The notes beneath the pieces were generated by a model. That model ran no database searches and was not told the DNA's origin. It was given only the letters and a program-made list of their open reading frames with translations. Both the position numbers and the translations under genes were made by a program. A stretch of DNA of 64,000 bases, taken from positions 3,968,001 to 4,032,000 of the forward strand of contig NZ_CP042430.1 in the NCBI RefSeq assembly GCF_007970665.1, in the 5' to 3' direction. This document shows positions 7,668 through 16,697 of this stretch, one piece after another. The DNA is from Baekduia soli. GTDB lineage: Bacteria > Actinomycetota > Thermoleophilia > Solirubrobacterales > Solirubrobacteraceae. The stretch's first letter is position 1; each line of letters starts with the position of its first letter.

Positions 7668-9746
7668 CTAGGTGATGATCGGGATGATGAGGATCGCCAC
7701 GATGTTGGCGACCTTGATCATCGGGTTGATCGCCGGGCCCGAGGTGTCCTTGAACGGGTCGCCGACCGTGTCGCCGGTGACCGAGGCCGCGTGGGCCTCG
7801 GAGCCCTTGCCGCCGAACGCGCCGTCCTCGATGAGCTTCTTCGCGTTGTCCCAGGCACCGCCGCCGGCGGTCATGAGGACGGCGAAGAAGAACCCGACGA
7901 CGATGACGCCGATGAGCAGGCCGCCCAGAGCCTGGATGTCGATGATGCCGACGATGAACGTCATGGCGATCGGCAGCAGCGCCGGGAGGATCATCTCGCG
8001 CTGTGCGGCCTTGGTGACGAGGTCCACGCACCGGGCGTAGTCGGGCTGGTCGGTGCCCTCCATGATCCCCGGCTTCTCGCGGAACTGCCGGCGGACCTCC
8101 TCGACGACCTGACCGCCGGCGCGGCCGACGGCCTCCATCGACAGCGCGGCGAACAGGCAGACCATGAGGCCGCCCAGCAGCAGCCCGATGAGCACCGCCG
8201 GGTTGCCGACGTCGAAGTTCAGCGTCGAGGCGCTGACCTTGTTGTCGGCCAGCTCGAAGCGGAAGCCGGCGAAGAGCACGACCGCGGCCAGGACGGCCGA
8301 GCCGATCGCGTAGCCCTTGGTGACGGCCTTCGTCGTGTTGCCGACCGCGTCGAGCTTGTCCGTGATGTTGCGGACCTCTTCGGGCAGCTCGGACATCTCG
8401 GCGATGCCGCCCGCGTTGTCGGTGATCGGCCCGAAGGCGTCCAGCGCGACGATGAGGCCGGTCAGCGACAGCTGACCCATGACGGCCACGCCGATGCCGT
8501 AGATGCCGACGGTCCCGCCGCCGGCCAGCTTCCAGGCGCCGAGGATGCCGAGGCAGAGCACCAGCGCCGGCAGCGCGGTGGCCTGGAAGCCCTGGGCGAG
8601 GCCGGAGATGATGTTCGTGGCGTGCCCGGTCTGGGACGCCGCGGCGGTCTTCTTGACCGGCCCGAACCGCGTGGACGTGTAGTAGTCGGTGATCACGAAC
8701 AGCAGCGCGGTGACCGCGATGCCGATGAGCGAGCAGAGGTAGAGCTTGCCGACGCCCGGGGTGTCGATGCCGCCCTTGTACTGCACGCCGTCCATGAGCC
8801 ACTTCGTCACGGGGTAGAACAGGATCGCGGCGATGATGCCCGAGGCGATGAGGCCCTTGTACAGTGCGGCCTCGACGTTGTCGGTCTTCGTCTTGACGAA
8901 GAACGTGCCGATGATCGACGCGACGATGGCCACCGCGCCCAGGACCAGCGGGTACAGGGCGGCGGCCGTGGAGCCCGCGCCCGTGAACGTCAGGACGCCG
9001 AGCAGCATGACGGCGACGGCGGTCACCGCGTAGGTCTCGAACAGGTCGGCGGCCATGCCGGCGCAGTCGCCCACGTTGTCGCCGACGTTGTCGGCGATCG
9101 TCGCGGGGTTGCGCGGGTCGTCCTCGGGGATGCCGGCCTCGACCTTGCCGACGAGGTCGGCGCCGACGTCGGCGGCCTTCGTGAAGATGCCGCCGCCCAG
9201 TCGGGCGAAGACCGAGATGAGCGAGCCGCCGAAGCTCAGGCCGATGAGCGCGTCCACGGCCTCCTTCTGCGAGCGGTCGAACACCGTGGTGAGCAGGCCG
9301 TAGTACCCGGCGACGCCGAGCAGCGCCAGGCCGACGACGAGCATGCCGGTGATGGCGCCGCCGCGGAACGCGACGTCCAGGCCGGGCGAGACGCCGCCGC
9401 GGGCCGCCTCGGCCACGCGGCAGTTCGCGCGCACCGAGACGTTCATCCCGATGTAGCCGGTGGCGCCCGACAGCACGCCGCCGATGACGAAGCCGATCGC
9501 GACGTAGCCGTCCTGGATGAAGATCAGGGCGATCGCGAGGACGATGCCGGCGATGCCGATCGTCGTGTACTGGCGGTTCAGGTACGCCTGAGCGCCCTCT
9601 TGCACGGCACCCGAGATGCGCTGCATCGTCTCGTTGCCGGGTGACAGCGACAGCAGCTGCCTCGTGGTCAGCAGCCCGTAGGCCACCGCGAGCGCCGCGC
9701 ACACCAGCGCCACCACGACCCCGTGGTTGGTCAGGAAGTCACTCAA
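7668..9746 (-). CDS. hppA: membrane proton-pumping pyrophosphatase, K+-independent type
   Basis: This 692-residue integral membrane protein couples PPi hydrolysis to H+ export across the cytoplasmic membrane. The substrate loop [11 protein letters not shown] (about residues 192-202), the acidic motif DNVGDNVGD (about 221-229) and a C-terminal [11 protein letters not shown] are all present. GNTTKA (about 467-472) carries Lys where K+-dependent enzymes have Ala, which marks the K+-independent class. The start is TTG at 9746 with GGAGGAA five bases upstream; there is no better ATG. It is monocistronic, bounded by the hairpin at 7617-7644. Confidence 0.97.
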   Translation of the reverse strand: MSDFLTNHGVVVALVCAALAVAYGLLTTRQLLSLSPGNETMQRISGAVQEGAQAYLNRQYTTIGIAGIVLAIALIFIQDGYVAIGFVIGGVLSGATGYIGMNVSVRANCRVAEAARGGVSPGLDVAFRGGAITGMLVVGLALLGVAGYYGLLTTVFDRSQKEAVDALIGLSFGGSLISVFARLGGGIFTKAADVGADLVGKVEAGIPEDDPRNPATIADNVGDNVGDCAGMAADLFETYAVTAVAVMLLGVLTFTGAGSTAAALYPLVLGAVAIVASIIGTFFVKTKTDNVEAALYKGLIASGIIAAILFYPVTKWLMDGVQYKGGIDTPGVGKLYLCSLIGIAVTALLFVITDYYTSTRFGPVKKTAAASQTGHATNIISGLAQGFQATALPALVLCLGILGAWKLAGGGTVGIYGIGVAVMGQLSLTGLIVALDAFGPITDNAGGIAEMSELPEEVRNITDKLDAVGNTTKAVTKGYAIGSAVLAAVVLFAGFRFELADNKVSASTLNFDVGNPAVLIGLLLGGLMVCLFAALSMEAVGRAGGQVVEEVRRQFREKPGIMEGTDQPDYARCVDLVTKAAQREMILPALLPIAMTFIVGIIDIQALGGLLIGVIVVGFFFAVLMTAGGGAWDNAKKLIEDGAFGGKGSEAHAASVTGDTVGDPFKDTSGPAINPMIKVANIVAILIIPIIT

Positions 9747-9854
9747 CGCAGTTCCTCCAGGTCTGATTCAGGACAGCACCGGCGGAGATTCGACGGTGTG
9801 TTCGGGCCTGTGAGGCGCTACGACGGACGCCGGCCCTGGCTCAACAACCGCGCC

Positions 9855-9860
9855 ATCCTA
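9855..9860 (-). promoter_or_regulatory. possible hppA -10 box TAGGAT
   Basis: TAGGAT on the minus strand would start a transcript with a leader of about 100 bases before the hppA TTG. No consensus -35 is seen. Confidence 0.35.
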
Positions 9861-9901
9861 AACGTCAGAGCCGTCGGACCGTCGTCTTCCCTACCGGACG
9901 G

Positions 9902-10360
9902 TCAGACCGCGGTGCTACTGACCGGGCACCCACAGGCGTCCGCTGGACTGCGCGGGGCCCGGGCCGGGCGGCTGCTCGCCGGGCCCGCCGCCCTCGGCGG
10001 GGCCGGCTCGCCGGGGGTCCCGGGGGCCGCGCCCGCCCCGGCCGCCAGCTGCGCGTAGGCCAGCTGCAGCTGCGACAGCGCGTCGCGGATCGCCTTGCCG
10101 TCGGGGCCCAGCTCGGCCTCGATGAGCGGCAGCAGCGCCCGCGCGCCCTCGATGGCCAGCCGCAGCTGCTCGGGGTCGCGCTCGTCCTCGGTCCCGGGGG
10201 CCAGGCCGGCGCGGCGGCCACCCAGGTTCACGAGTGTGACGATCGTCTGGACGATCACGTCCTCGACGCGCAGCTGGCGCAGCTGCTGCTCGAGCTGCGC
10301 CTCGTACGCGGCGCGCATCTCGGCCTCGTTGGCCGGGGGCTGCTGCGGGTTGTCGGTCAT
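9902..10360 (-). CDS. DUF1844-like small protein
   Basis: This 152-residue protein has a helical core with VQTIVTLVNLGGRRAGL (about residues 40-56) and RDPEQLRLAIEGARALLPL (about 64-82), matching my memory of the DUF1844 family. A Pro/Ala-rich tail follows and ends in CGCPVSSTAV. Function is unknown. The ATG overlaps the stop of the upstream GCS2-type ligase gene (ATGA), so the two are translationally coupled. GGAGG lies 10 bases upstream of the start. Confidence 0.75.
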   Translation of the reverse strand: MTDNPQQPPANEAEMRAAYEAQLEQQLRQLRVEDVIVQTIVTLVNLGGRRAGLAPGTEDERDPEQLRLAIEGARALLPLIEAELGPDGKAIRDALSQLQLAYAQLAAGAGAAPGTPGEPAPPRAAGPASSRPARAPRSPADACGCPVSSTAV

Positions 10361-11508
10361 CGTGCTGGCACCTCCTGGGCGTAGGTCTGCCGGGTCTCCT
10401 GCACGGAGGTCGCGAAGACCTCCTCCAGCGGCGTGCCGGCATCGAGCGCGCGCCGCTGGCGCTGGGCCCCGTTGAGCGCGGCGAGGACGGGATCGATCCC
10501 GAGCTCGGCGCGGACGGGGGCCGTCCAGGAAAGCAGACGCTGCACCGCGGCCGCCGCGGGCTCCTCGTCCAGCCGCTGCAGGTCGATCTGCCGGCCGTCC
10601 ATCCCGAAGCGGATCGCGCGCCAGAGGTTCTCCTCCAGCAGGCGCCCCGGCAGGTCGGCGTGCGGACGTCCCTCGTCCTCGTCGCGAGCGGCCTGGGCCA
10701 CGCAGGCGGTGATGAGCGCCGCGAGGGCGTCGCTCTCCCCCGCCGTGGCCTGTGCGTCGCAGATGCGGACCTCGACCGTGCCGAAGGAGAAGTGCGGGCG
10801 CACCGACCACCAGACCTGGGTGTACTCGACGATGGACCGCGTGCGGGTCAGCAGGTCGATGTACTGCGCGTAGGCGTCCCAGGTGCCGAACGCGTCGGGG
10901 ATGCCGCAGCGCGGGAAGCTCTTGGTGAACGTCTGGGTGCGGGCCGAGTGCAGGCCCGAGTCCAGGCCGTCGACGCCGGTGGAGTTCGCGCTGAGCGCCA
11001 GGAGCGTCGGCAGCACGGGGCGCAGGCGGTCGCAGACGCGGATCGCGCGGTCGGCGCCGCGCACGCCGACGTGGACGTGCAGCGAGAACGTGTTGTTGCG
11101 CCGTGCGACGTACTGCAGCCCGTCGACGACCCGGCGGTAGTGCTCCGTGTCGATGTTGCGCTGCAGGCGGTAGTCGGCCAGCGGGTGGGTGCCCGTCGAG
11201 CCCAGGAGCAGGCCGCGGCCCGCGGCGAGGTCGAACAGGCGCCGGCGGACGTCGCGCTGGCGGGCCAGCGCGTCGGCCAGGTCGGTCCCACGGCCGGACC
11301 GGATCTCGATCTCGCTGCAGATGAGCTCGCCGGAGATCGACTCGGCGAGCACCGGGTCGGTGGCCGTCGCGGCGTCGCGGAGCTCCTCGAACCGCGGCAC
11401 GAGGTCGAGCGTGTCGGGGTCCAGGAGGGAGAACTCCTCCTCCAGGCCGACCGTCCAGTCCGTCGACGTCGCGAAGCCCTCCGCGGCGCGTTCGAGATCC
11501 AGGCTCAA
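10357..11508 (-). CDS. GCS2-type carboxylate-amine ligase (YbdK-like)
   Basis: This 383-residue protein matches the glutamate-cysteine ligase type 2 family. The start region has TVGLEEEFSLLDPDT, a family signature. A middle motif reads NNTFSLHVHVGVRGADRAIR, with the metal/ATP-binding HVHVG. FGTVEVRICDAQAT and ENLWRAIRFGMDG follow. Members ligate glutamate-like acids to amines, and some make gamma-glutamylcysteine. I set the start at TTG 11508, 11 bases after the rex stop, because the conserved N-terminus begins just after it and no ATG or GTG is available. The neighbours Rex and a glutaredoxin-like protein suggest a role in thiol or redox balance. Confidence 0.85.
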   Translation of the reverse strand: MSLDLERAAEGFATSTDWTVGLEEEFSLLDPDTLDLVPRFEELRDAATATDPVLAESISGELICSEIEIRSGRGTDLADALARQRDVRRRLFDLAAGRGLLLGSTGTHPLADYRLQRNIDTEHYRRVVDGLQYVARRNNTFSLHVHVGVRGADRAIRVCDRLRPVLPTLLALSANSTGVDGLDSGLHSARTQTFTKSFPRCGIPDAFGTWDAYAQYIDLLTRTRSIVEYTQVWWSVRPHFSFGTVEVRICDAQATAGESDALAALITACVAQAARDEDEGRPHADLPGRLLEENLWRAIRFGMDGRQIDLQRLDEEPAAAAVQRLLSWTAPVRAELGIDPVLAALNGAQRQRRALDAGTPLEEVFATSVQETRQTYAQEVPAR

Positions 11509-11519
11509 GGCGTTCCGTT

Positions 11520-12209
11520 CTAGGTCAGGTAGAAGTAGAGCGCGTACAGGAGGTCGACCGCGGGACTCGAGGTGTGCACGGTCACCTCCGGCGGGACACG
11601 AAGCAGCGACTCGGAGTAGTTGAAGATGATCTTCACGCCGGACAGCACGAGCTGGTCGGCGAGCGTCTGGGCGGCCGAGCTGGGCACGGCGAGCACGCCG
11701 ACGACGATGTCCTCGTCCTCGACGACCTGCGGGACCGTGGCGACGTCGCGCACCTGCAGCGCGCCGACCGACGTCCCGACCTTCTCCGGGTCGGCGTCGA
11801 AGATGGCGACGACGCGGAAGCCGTGGTCGGCGAACACGTCGGAGGAGGCGATGGCGCGGCCGAGATGGCCGGCGCCGAAGAGCGCGATGTTGTGCTGGCC
11901 GGCGGTGCGCAGGATCTTGCGGATCTGGGAGACCAGTCCGTCGACGTTGTAGCCGACGCCGCGCTTGCCGAACTTGCCGAAGCCGGAGAGGTCGCGGCGG
12001 ATCTGCGTCGAGTTGACCTGGGTGAACGAGGAGAGCTCCTGGGAGGAGATCGTCTCCTTGCCCTCCTTCTTGGCCTTCGTCAGGACCTGGAGGTAGCGCG
12101 CCAGGCGGGCGGCGACCCCGAGCGACAGGCGGTCGGGGACCGGCTCGGTGTCGTCGGCGCCGTTCGTGTCCCCGGCACCGTGCGGCTTGGTCAGATCCCC
12201 GACGCTCAT
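11520..12209 (-). CDS. rex: redox-sensing transcriptional repressor Rex
   Basis: This 229-residue protein has an N-terminal winged helix (about residues 30-100, including STQIRRDLSGFGKFGKRGVG, the Rex recognition segment). A Rossmann domain follows with ALFGAGHLGRAIASS (about 109-123) and the swapped C-terminal helix. Rex senses the NADH/NAD+ ratio and represses respiratory and fermentative genes. The ATG overlaps the upstream glutaredoxin-like gene stop. I see no TTGTG-n8-CACAA Rex operator in the window, so its local targets are unknown. Confidence 0.96.
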   Translation of the reverse strand: MSVGDLTKPHGAGDTNGADDTEPVPDRLSLGVAARLARYLQVLTKAKKEGKETISSQELSSFTQVNSTQIRRDLSGFGKFGKRGVGYNVDGLVSQIRKILRTAGQHNIALFGAGHLGRAIASSDVFADHGFRVVAIFDADPEKVGTSVGALQVRDVATVPQVVEDEDIVVGVLAVPSSAAQTLADQLVLSGVKIIFNYSESLLRVPPEVTVHTSSPAVDLLYALYFYLT

Positions 12210-12463
12210 CGGTCGCCAACTGTACCGAGGCGCCTGCGCAACCCGGGCTCGTCCAGGAAGAAGTCGAACAGCTCCTCGCCGTCGAGCGCGATCACCGGGA
12301 TCCGCTCCAGGTAGCGACGCAGGAGGTGGTCATCGGCCTCGATGTCGTGCTCGACGAGCTCGAAGGCCAGCTCAGCGCGCAGCGCGAGCAGCTGCGCGCG
12401 GGCGTCGTCGCAAAGATGGCAGCCGGGACGGCCGTAGAGGTCCACGCGGGGCACTGCCGGCAT
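12206..12463 (-). CDS. glutaredoxin-like thiol protein (DUF836 type)
   Basis: At 85 residues this has a thioredoxin fold start, VDLYGRPGCHLCDDA, with a CxxC active site at about residues 15-18 and the cis-proline region RIPVIALDG (about 54-62). It probably reduces disulfides or binds a metal. It overlaps rex by four bases and the rhomboid-like gene upstream by 92 bases in another frame. Co-expression with Rex and a GCS2-type ligase points to redox homeostasis. Confidence 0.85.
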   Translation of the reverse strand: MPAVPRVDLYGRPGCHLCDDARAQLLALRAELAFELVEHDIEADDHLLRRYLERIPVIALDGEELFDFFLDEPGLRRRLGTVGDR

Positions 12464-13055
12464 GATGCAGCGCCGCGGCGGCGCACGCGGCGCCGGCGGT
12501 GAACGCCACGAGGTGCTCGAAGTCCGAGAGCTCGCCCTGGGCGGGCACCAGGACCACGAAGGTGAGCAGGCACGCCACGCCGAGCACGATCACCGGTCGG
12601 CCGCGCGGCAGGCGGCCGCGCAGCGCCGCGACGAGCAGGGCGCCCAGGCAGGCCGCCCAGATCGCCGAGATGCCGTAGTCCTCGGTGTCGGCGACGTTGC
12701 GCACGGCGTGGGCGTCGACCAGGCCCAGGACGCCGATCCCGCTGTAGACGGCCAGCGTGGAGATCACGTGCCCGGCCGCCGCCACGACCCAGAACAGCCG
12801 CGCGCCGAACCGGGCGATGATCACCCAGACCAGCACCGCGGTGCCGGCGATCTGCAGGACGGGCGGCCCGTCGACGATCAGCGCGCTGGTGGCCAGCAGC
12901 CAGAGGCGGCCGTGCTGCAGCGCGTCGGGTGAGGCGGCCAGCGTCGCGGGGCGCGGCACCCCCCACGCGGCGCGCGTCAGCGCCAGGGTGGCGACGGCGG
13001 CCAGCCACGCCACCGCGGCGGCTGCTCCGGGGCCCATCGATCGCGCGCGCGCCAT
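12372..13055 (-). CDS. multi-pass membrane protein, rhomboid-like
   Basis: This 227-residue protein has about six hydrophobic segments. VISTLAVYSGIGVLGL and EDYGISAIWAACLGALLVAA resemble actinobacterial rhomboid-like proteins, with Ser in a GxS context, but no clear catalytic His partner is evident to me. The C-terminal 30 residues are basic and Pro-rich and are encoded in the 92-base overlap with the glutaredoxin-like gene. Either the overlap is real or the protein ends earlier in nature. The start ATG at 13055 is the first Met before the first membrane segment. Confidence 0.65.
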   Translation of the reverse strand: MARARSMGPGAAAAVAWLAAVATLALTRAAWGVPRPATLAASPDALQHGRLWLLATSALIVDGPPVLQIAGTAVLVWVIIARFGARLFWVVAAAGHVISTLAVYSGIGVLGLVDAHAVRNVADTEDYGISAIWAACLGALLVAALRGRLPRGRPVIVLGVACLLTFVVLVPAQGELSDFEHLVAFTAGAACAAAALHHAGSAPRGPLRPSRLPSLRRRPRAAARAAR

Positions 13056-13254
13056 CACCCGTGCAGTGTGCCCGTTCGCGCACACGCATTCGAGGGATGC
13101 ACCCGGACCATCAAGCGGCCGATCACGGGTGTACAGGCGTCGTTCATGTCGCCGACCTACCGTCAGAGCCACCCATGCAGCACCCCCACCCCCACCCCCG
13201 CCGCCCGCTCATCGTCGAGCGCCACGCCCTGGGCCCCGCGTGTACGCCCTGGGC

Positions 13255-15159
13255 GTGCGGATCCACGAATGGCACCTCGGCCTCGCCGTCGGCGCCGCCG
13301 CGGCGGCCTGGCGCCTGCTGGCCGGCGGCCCGGCCATCGCGGTCGCGGTCCTGGCGATCGTGGCGTCCTGGCTGATGGCCAAGGACTGGCGCGACCTGCC
13401 CGGCGTGGGCGGCGACCGGCGCGACACGGGCGCGTGGCGCCTGGGCCTGCACCGGCCGCCCGACGCCCCGGCCCTGCCCCCGGCCCGCGACCGCGTGCCC
13501 GCCGCGGCCGCGGCGGCCACCGCGGCCACCGGCCTGCTCAACGTGCTCTCCGCGGTGACCCAGGAGCTGCCGCTGCGCCTGCGCGACCTGCTGGCGATCG
13601 CGCCCGGCGGCGACGTCCGCGTCGCCCATGCGCTGGCGCTGCCGGTCGGCGTCGCGCTGACGTGCGCCGCCTGGCCGCTGGCGCGCCGACGCCGGCGCGC
13701 GCTGCACGGCGCCGTCGCGCTGCTGGCCGCCGTCGGCGTCCTGAACGTCCTCAAGGGCCTGGACCTCGAGGAGGCCATGGTCAGCTGGGCGCTCGCCGCG
13801 GTGCTGTGGCGCTCGCGCGCGGCGTTCTGGGTCGGCCACGAGCGCCCGGCGTCGGCGGCGCTGGCCCTGCGCGTCGTGCTCCTGCCCGCCCTCGCGCTGG
13901 CCGTCGGCACCGCCGTCGTGGCGCTGGCCGCCGGGCACGCCGCGCCCGTCCCCGGCGCCGGGGCGACGCCCCGCGTCGCCGCCCGGCTGCTGACGCTCTC
14001 GGGCGGCACGAGCTTCCACGGCGCGTTCGGCTGGGTCCCCCTCGGCCTCGGGCTGCTCGGCCTCGGCACCGCGCTGGCCGTGGCGGCCGCGGTCCTGGAG
14101 CCGCTGCGCCCCGCCAACCTGGGCGGCGCGCTGGACCGCCGCCGCGCGGCCGCGATCGTGCGCCGGCACGGCACCGACACGCTGAGCGCCTTCAAGCTGC
14201 GCCACGACCTGCACCGGCTCTGGTCGCCCGACGGCCAGGCGATGGTCGCCTTCCGCATCGAGGCCGGCTCCATGCTGCTGGCCGGCGACCCGGTCGGTCC
14301 CGAGCGGGCACGCGCGGCGATGCTCGAGCAGGCCGTCGACTGGGCCCACCGCCACGGGCTGGGCTTCGGCGTCGTCGGCGCCACGGAGGACTTCGCCCTC
14401 CTGGCGCGCCGCGTCGGCGTGCGGCGCCTGTACCTCGGCGACGAGGCGATCCTGCCCACAGGCGTCATGGACCTCTCCGGCGGCGCGCGCAAGACGATGC
14501 GCAAGGCCGTCAACCGCGTCGCGCGCCACGGCTACACCGCCGAGCTGCGCACGGTCGGCGACCTGGACACGGCGACGGTCGCGCGCCTGGGCGAGGTGTC
14601 GGACGCGTGGCGCGACGGCGAGCCCGAGCGCGGGTTCTCCATGGCCCACGACGCGCTCGTCGACGAGCTGCTGCCCGACGCCCTGGTCGTCCTGGGGCGC
14701 GACGCCGACGGCGTCGTGCGCGGCTTCCTGCACTTCGTGCCCGTCTTCGGCCGCTCGGCGATGTCGCTGGGCTTCATGCGCCGCGAGCGCGACACGCCCA
14801 ACGGGCTGACCGAGTTCCTCGTCGTGGAGTCCGCCCGCCTGCTCGCCGACCTCGGCGTGGAGGAGTTCTCGCTGAACTTCGCCGCCTACGGGCGCTGGCT
14901 GCGCGCCCCGTCGGGCCGGCTGGAGCGCGTGCTGGCGATCGGCCTGCGCCGCGCCGACCGCTGGTTCCAGGTCCAGCGGCTGCTGAGCTTCAACGCGAAG
15001 TTCGACCCGCGCTGGCAGCCGCGCTACCTGCTCTTCGAGCGCCCGGCCCAGCTGCCGCGCATCTGCCTGGCCTCCATGTGGGCCGAGGGCCAGCTGCCGC
15101 GCCTGCGCCTGCCGGGCGCCGCCGGCGCCGGGCCCGAGCCCTCGCCCCGCGACGCCTAG
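13255..15159 (+). CDS. MprF-like phosphatidylglycerol lysyltransferase-domain protein (DUF2156)
   Basis: About 634 residues. Roughly residues 1-290 hold several membrane segments; residues 300-600 hold the soluble DUF2156/MprF catalytic fold. Recognisable pieces are HGTDTLSAFKLR, MVAFRIEAGSMLLAGDPVG, ARKTMRKAVNRV and the late TEFLVVESARLL. MprF enzymes attach an amino acid from aminoacyl-tRNA to membrane lipid and flip it. The domain is also found in proteins of unknown acceptor, so lipid aminoacylation is inferred. The GTG at 13255 is weakly preferred over GTG 13240 because TACGCC lies six bases before it. The stop overlaps the convergent tsaD stop. Confidence 0.8.
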   Translation: MRIHEWHLGLAVGAAAAAWRLLAGGPAIAVAVLAIVASWLMAKDWRDLPGVGGDRRDTGAWRLGLHRPPDAPALPPARDRVPAAAAAATAATGLLNVLSAVTQELPLRLRDLLAIAPGGDVRVAHALALPVGVALTCAAWPLARRRRRALHGAVALLAAVGVLNVLKGLDLEEAMVSWALAAVLWRSRAAFWVGHERPASAALALRVVLLPALALAVGTAVVALAAGHAAPVPGAGATPRVAARLLTLSGGTSFHGAFGWVPLGLGLLGLGTALAVAAAVLEPLRPANLGGALDRRRAAAIVRRHGTDTLSAFKLRHDLHRLWSPDGQAMVAFRIEAGSMLLAGDPVGPERARAAMLEQAVDWAHRHGLGFGVVGATEDFALLARRVGVRRLYLGDEAILPTGVMDLSGGARKTMRKAVNRVARHGYTAELRTVGDLDTATVARLGEVSDAWRDGEPERGFSMAHDALVDELLPDALVVLGRDADGVVRGFLHFVPVFGRSAMSLGFMRRERDTPNGLTEFLVVESARLLADLGVEEFSLNFAAYGRWLRAPSGRLERVLAIGLRRADRWFQVQRLLSFNAKFDPRWQPRYLLFERPAQLPRICLASMWAEGQLPRLRLPGAAGAGPEPSPRDA

Positions 15160-16160
15160 AGCGCGCGCTGGCCCGTGGCGTGCACCTCGAGGCCGAGGTA
15201 GCCCGGGAACGCGACGGGGTCGACGTAGCGCGCGGCGCTGGCGATCATCGCCGCGTTGTCGGTGCACAGCTCCCGCGGCGGGATGCGCACCACGGGGGCC
15301 AGGGCGCCGAGGCGCTCGCGCAGCGGCCCGTTGGCGGCGACCCCGCCGCCCACGGCCAGGCGGTCCAGGCCCGTGTCCTGCAGCGCGCGCGCCACCCGGA
15401 CGGCGAGCTGCTCGACGATCGCGTGCTGGTAGGAGGCCGCCAGGTCGGCGCGGCGCGCCTGCGCCTCGTCGTCGCCGAGATCGCGGACCTTGTAGAGCAG
15501 CGCGGTCTTCAAGCCGGCGAACGAGAAGTCCAGGCCGCGGAGGTTGCGCGACGTCGGGAACGCGAAGGCGCCGGGGTCGCCCTCGGCGGCCAGGCGCTCG
15601 AGGTGCGGGCCGCCCGGGAACGGGAGGCCGAGCAGCCGCGCGCCCTTGTCGATGGCCTCCCCGGCGGCGTCGTCCAGCGTGGCGCCGAGCACGCTGAAGC
15701 CGCGGTGGTCATCGACGCGGGCCAGGAACGTGTGGCCGCCGCTGGCGATGAGGCACAGGAACGGCGGCTCCAGCGGGGCCTGGCCGGGCTCGGGGCCCAG
15801 GCGCAGGAAGTTGGCCGCCACGTGGCCCTGGAGGTGGTCGACGGCGGCCAGCGGCAGGCCGCGCGCGGCCGCCAGGCCCTTGGCCGTGGCCACGCCGACG
15901 AGCAGCGCGCCGACCAGGCCCGGCCCCGCGGTGACCGCGACGAGGTCGACGTCGTCCAGCGTGGCCCCCGCGCGGGCGAGCGCGTCGTCGATGACCGGCG
16001 TGGCCAGCTCGAGGTGGCGGCGGCCGGCGACCTCGGGCACCACGCCGCCGTAGCGGTCGTGCACGCCCTGGGAGGAGATGACGTTCGCGCGGATCTCGCC
16101 GTCGTGGGTCACGAGCGCCGCGCACGTGTCGTCGCATGACGTCTCGATGGCGAGGATCAC
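15156..16160 (-). CDS. tsaD: tRNA N6-adenosine threonylcarbamoyltransferase TsaD
   Basis: This 334-residue protein carries the family start MILAIETSCDDTCAA, the metal-binding HLQGH (about residues 109-113), the ATP-binding ASGGHTFLA (about 138-146) and NAAMIASAA near the C-terminus. It transfers threonylcarbamoyl to A37 of ANN-decoding tRNAs. It is last in the order tsaE-tsaB-rimI-tsaD. Start GTG at 16160, 16 bases after rimI. Confidence 0.97.
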   Translation of the reverse strand: MILAIETSCDDTCAALVTHDGEIRANVISSQGVHDRYGGVVPEVAGRRHLELATPVIDDALARAGATLDDVDLVAVTAGPGLVGALLVGVATAKGLAAARGLPLAAVDHLQGHVAANFLRLGPEPGQAPLEPPFLCLIASGGHTFLARVDDHRGFSVLGATLDDAAGEAIDKGARLLGLPFPGGPHLERLAAEGDPGAFAFPTSRNLRGLDFSFAGLKTALLYKVRDLGDDEAQARRADLAASYQHAIVEQLAVRVARALQDTGLDRLAVGGGVAANGPLRERLGALAPVVRIPPRELCTDNAAMIASAARYVDPVAFPGYLGLEVHATGQRAL

Positions 16161-16176
16161 GGCCGGGCCCCGCGGG

Positions 16177-16692
16177 TCACTGGCCGATCGCCCGCTTGAG
16201 CGGGTCGACGGCGTTGGGGATGTCGTCCAGCGAGCCGCGCAGGGTCGCGGGGGTCCGCCACATGATCACGGCGTCCTCCCCGTTGTCCTGGTAGTAGCGG
16301 CGCCGCCGGCCGGCGGCCCGGAAGCCGTGGCGCTCGTAGAGCGTCATCGCCCCCGTGTTGCTCGTGCGCACCTCGAGCGTGAACCGCGGCTCGGGCTCCT
16401 GGACGCGGCCGAGGAGATCGGAGAGCAGCGCGGTGGCCAGGCCCTCGCGGCGGCGCTCCGGCGCCACGGCCACGTTCATGATGTGCCAGATCGTGTCGTA
16501 GCGCGAGCAGATGCAGTAGCCCACGATCGCGCCCGCGTCCAGCGCGGCCAGGCAGATGCCCGACGGCTTGCTGAGTTCGAGCACGAACATCGCCAGCGAC
16601 CACGGCGTGGGGAACGCGCGCCGCTCGATCGCGATGACCTGCGGGAGGTCGGCGTAGGTCAGGCGGCGGATGTGCAGGTCGGGAGGCGTCAC
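16177..16692 (-). CDS. rimI: ribosomal protein S18-alanine N-acetyltransferase-like GNAT
   Basis: This 171-residue GNAT protein has the RimI-like substrate segment RAFPTPWSLAMF (about residues 23-34), the acetyl-CoA loop VAPERRREGLATALL (about 74-88) and EVRTSNTGAMTLYERHGF. Position between tsaB and tsaD is the common actinobacterial arrangement. The GTG at 16692 follows the reconstructed tsaB stop by five bases. Confidence 0.9.
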   Translation of the reverse strand: MTPPDLHIRRLTYADLPQVIAIERRAFPTPWSLAMFVLELSKPSGICLAALDAGAIVGYCICSRYDTIWHIMNVAVAPERRREGLATALLSDLLGRVQEPEPRFTLEVRTSNTGAMTLYERHGFRAAGRRRRYYQDNGEDAVIMWRTPATLRGSLDDIPNAVDPLKRAIGQ

Positions 16693-16697
16693 CGGGC

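Noticed and set aside
3372-9644. Very long plus-strand open frames over the permease and hppA genes
   Set aside because: They are antisense shadows of GC-rich genes: their proteins are Arg/Ala/Asp/Gly-rich without motifs, while the minus strand encodes clear families over the same DNA.
11509-13055. Rex operator search near rex
   Set aside because: No TTGTG-n8-CACAA-like palindrome was found in the operon or its upstream region.
13175-13205. C-rich CACCCCCACCCCC tract as a possible microsatellite or G-quadruplex
   Set aside because: It is short, imperfect and lies in an ordinary divergent intergenic region; nothing else supports a function.
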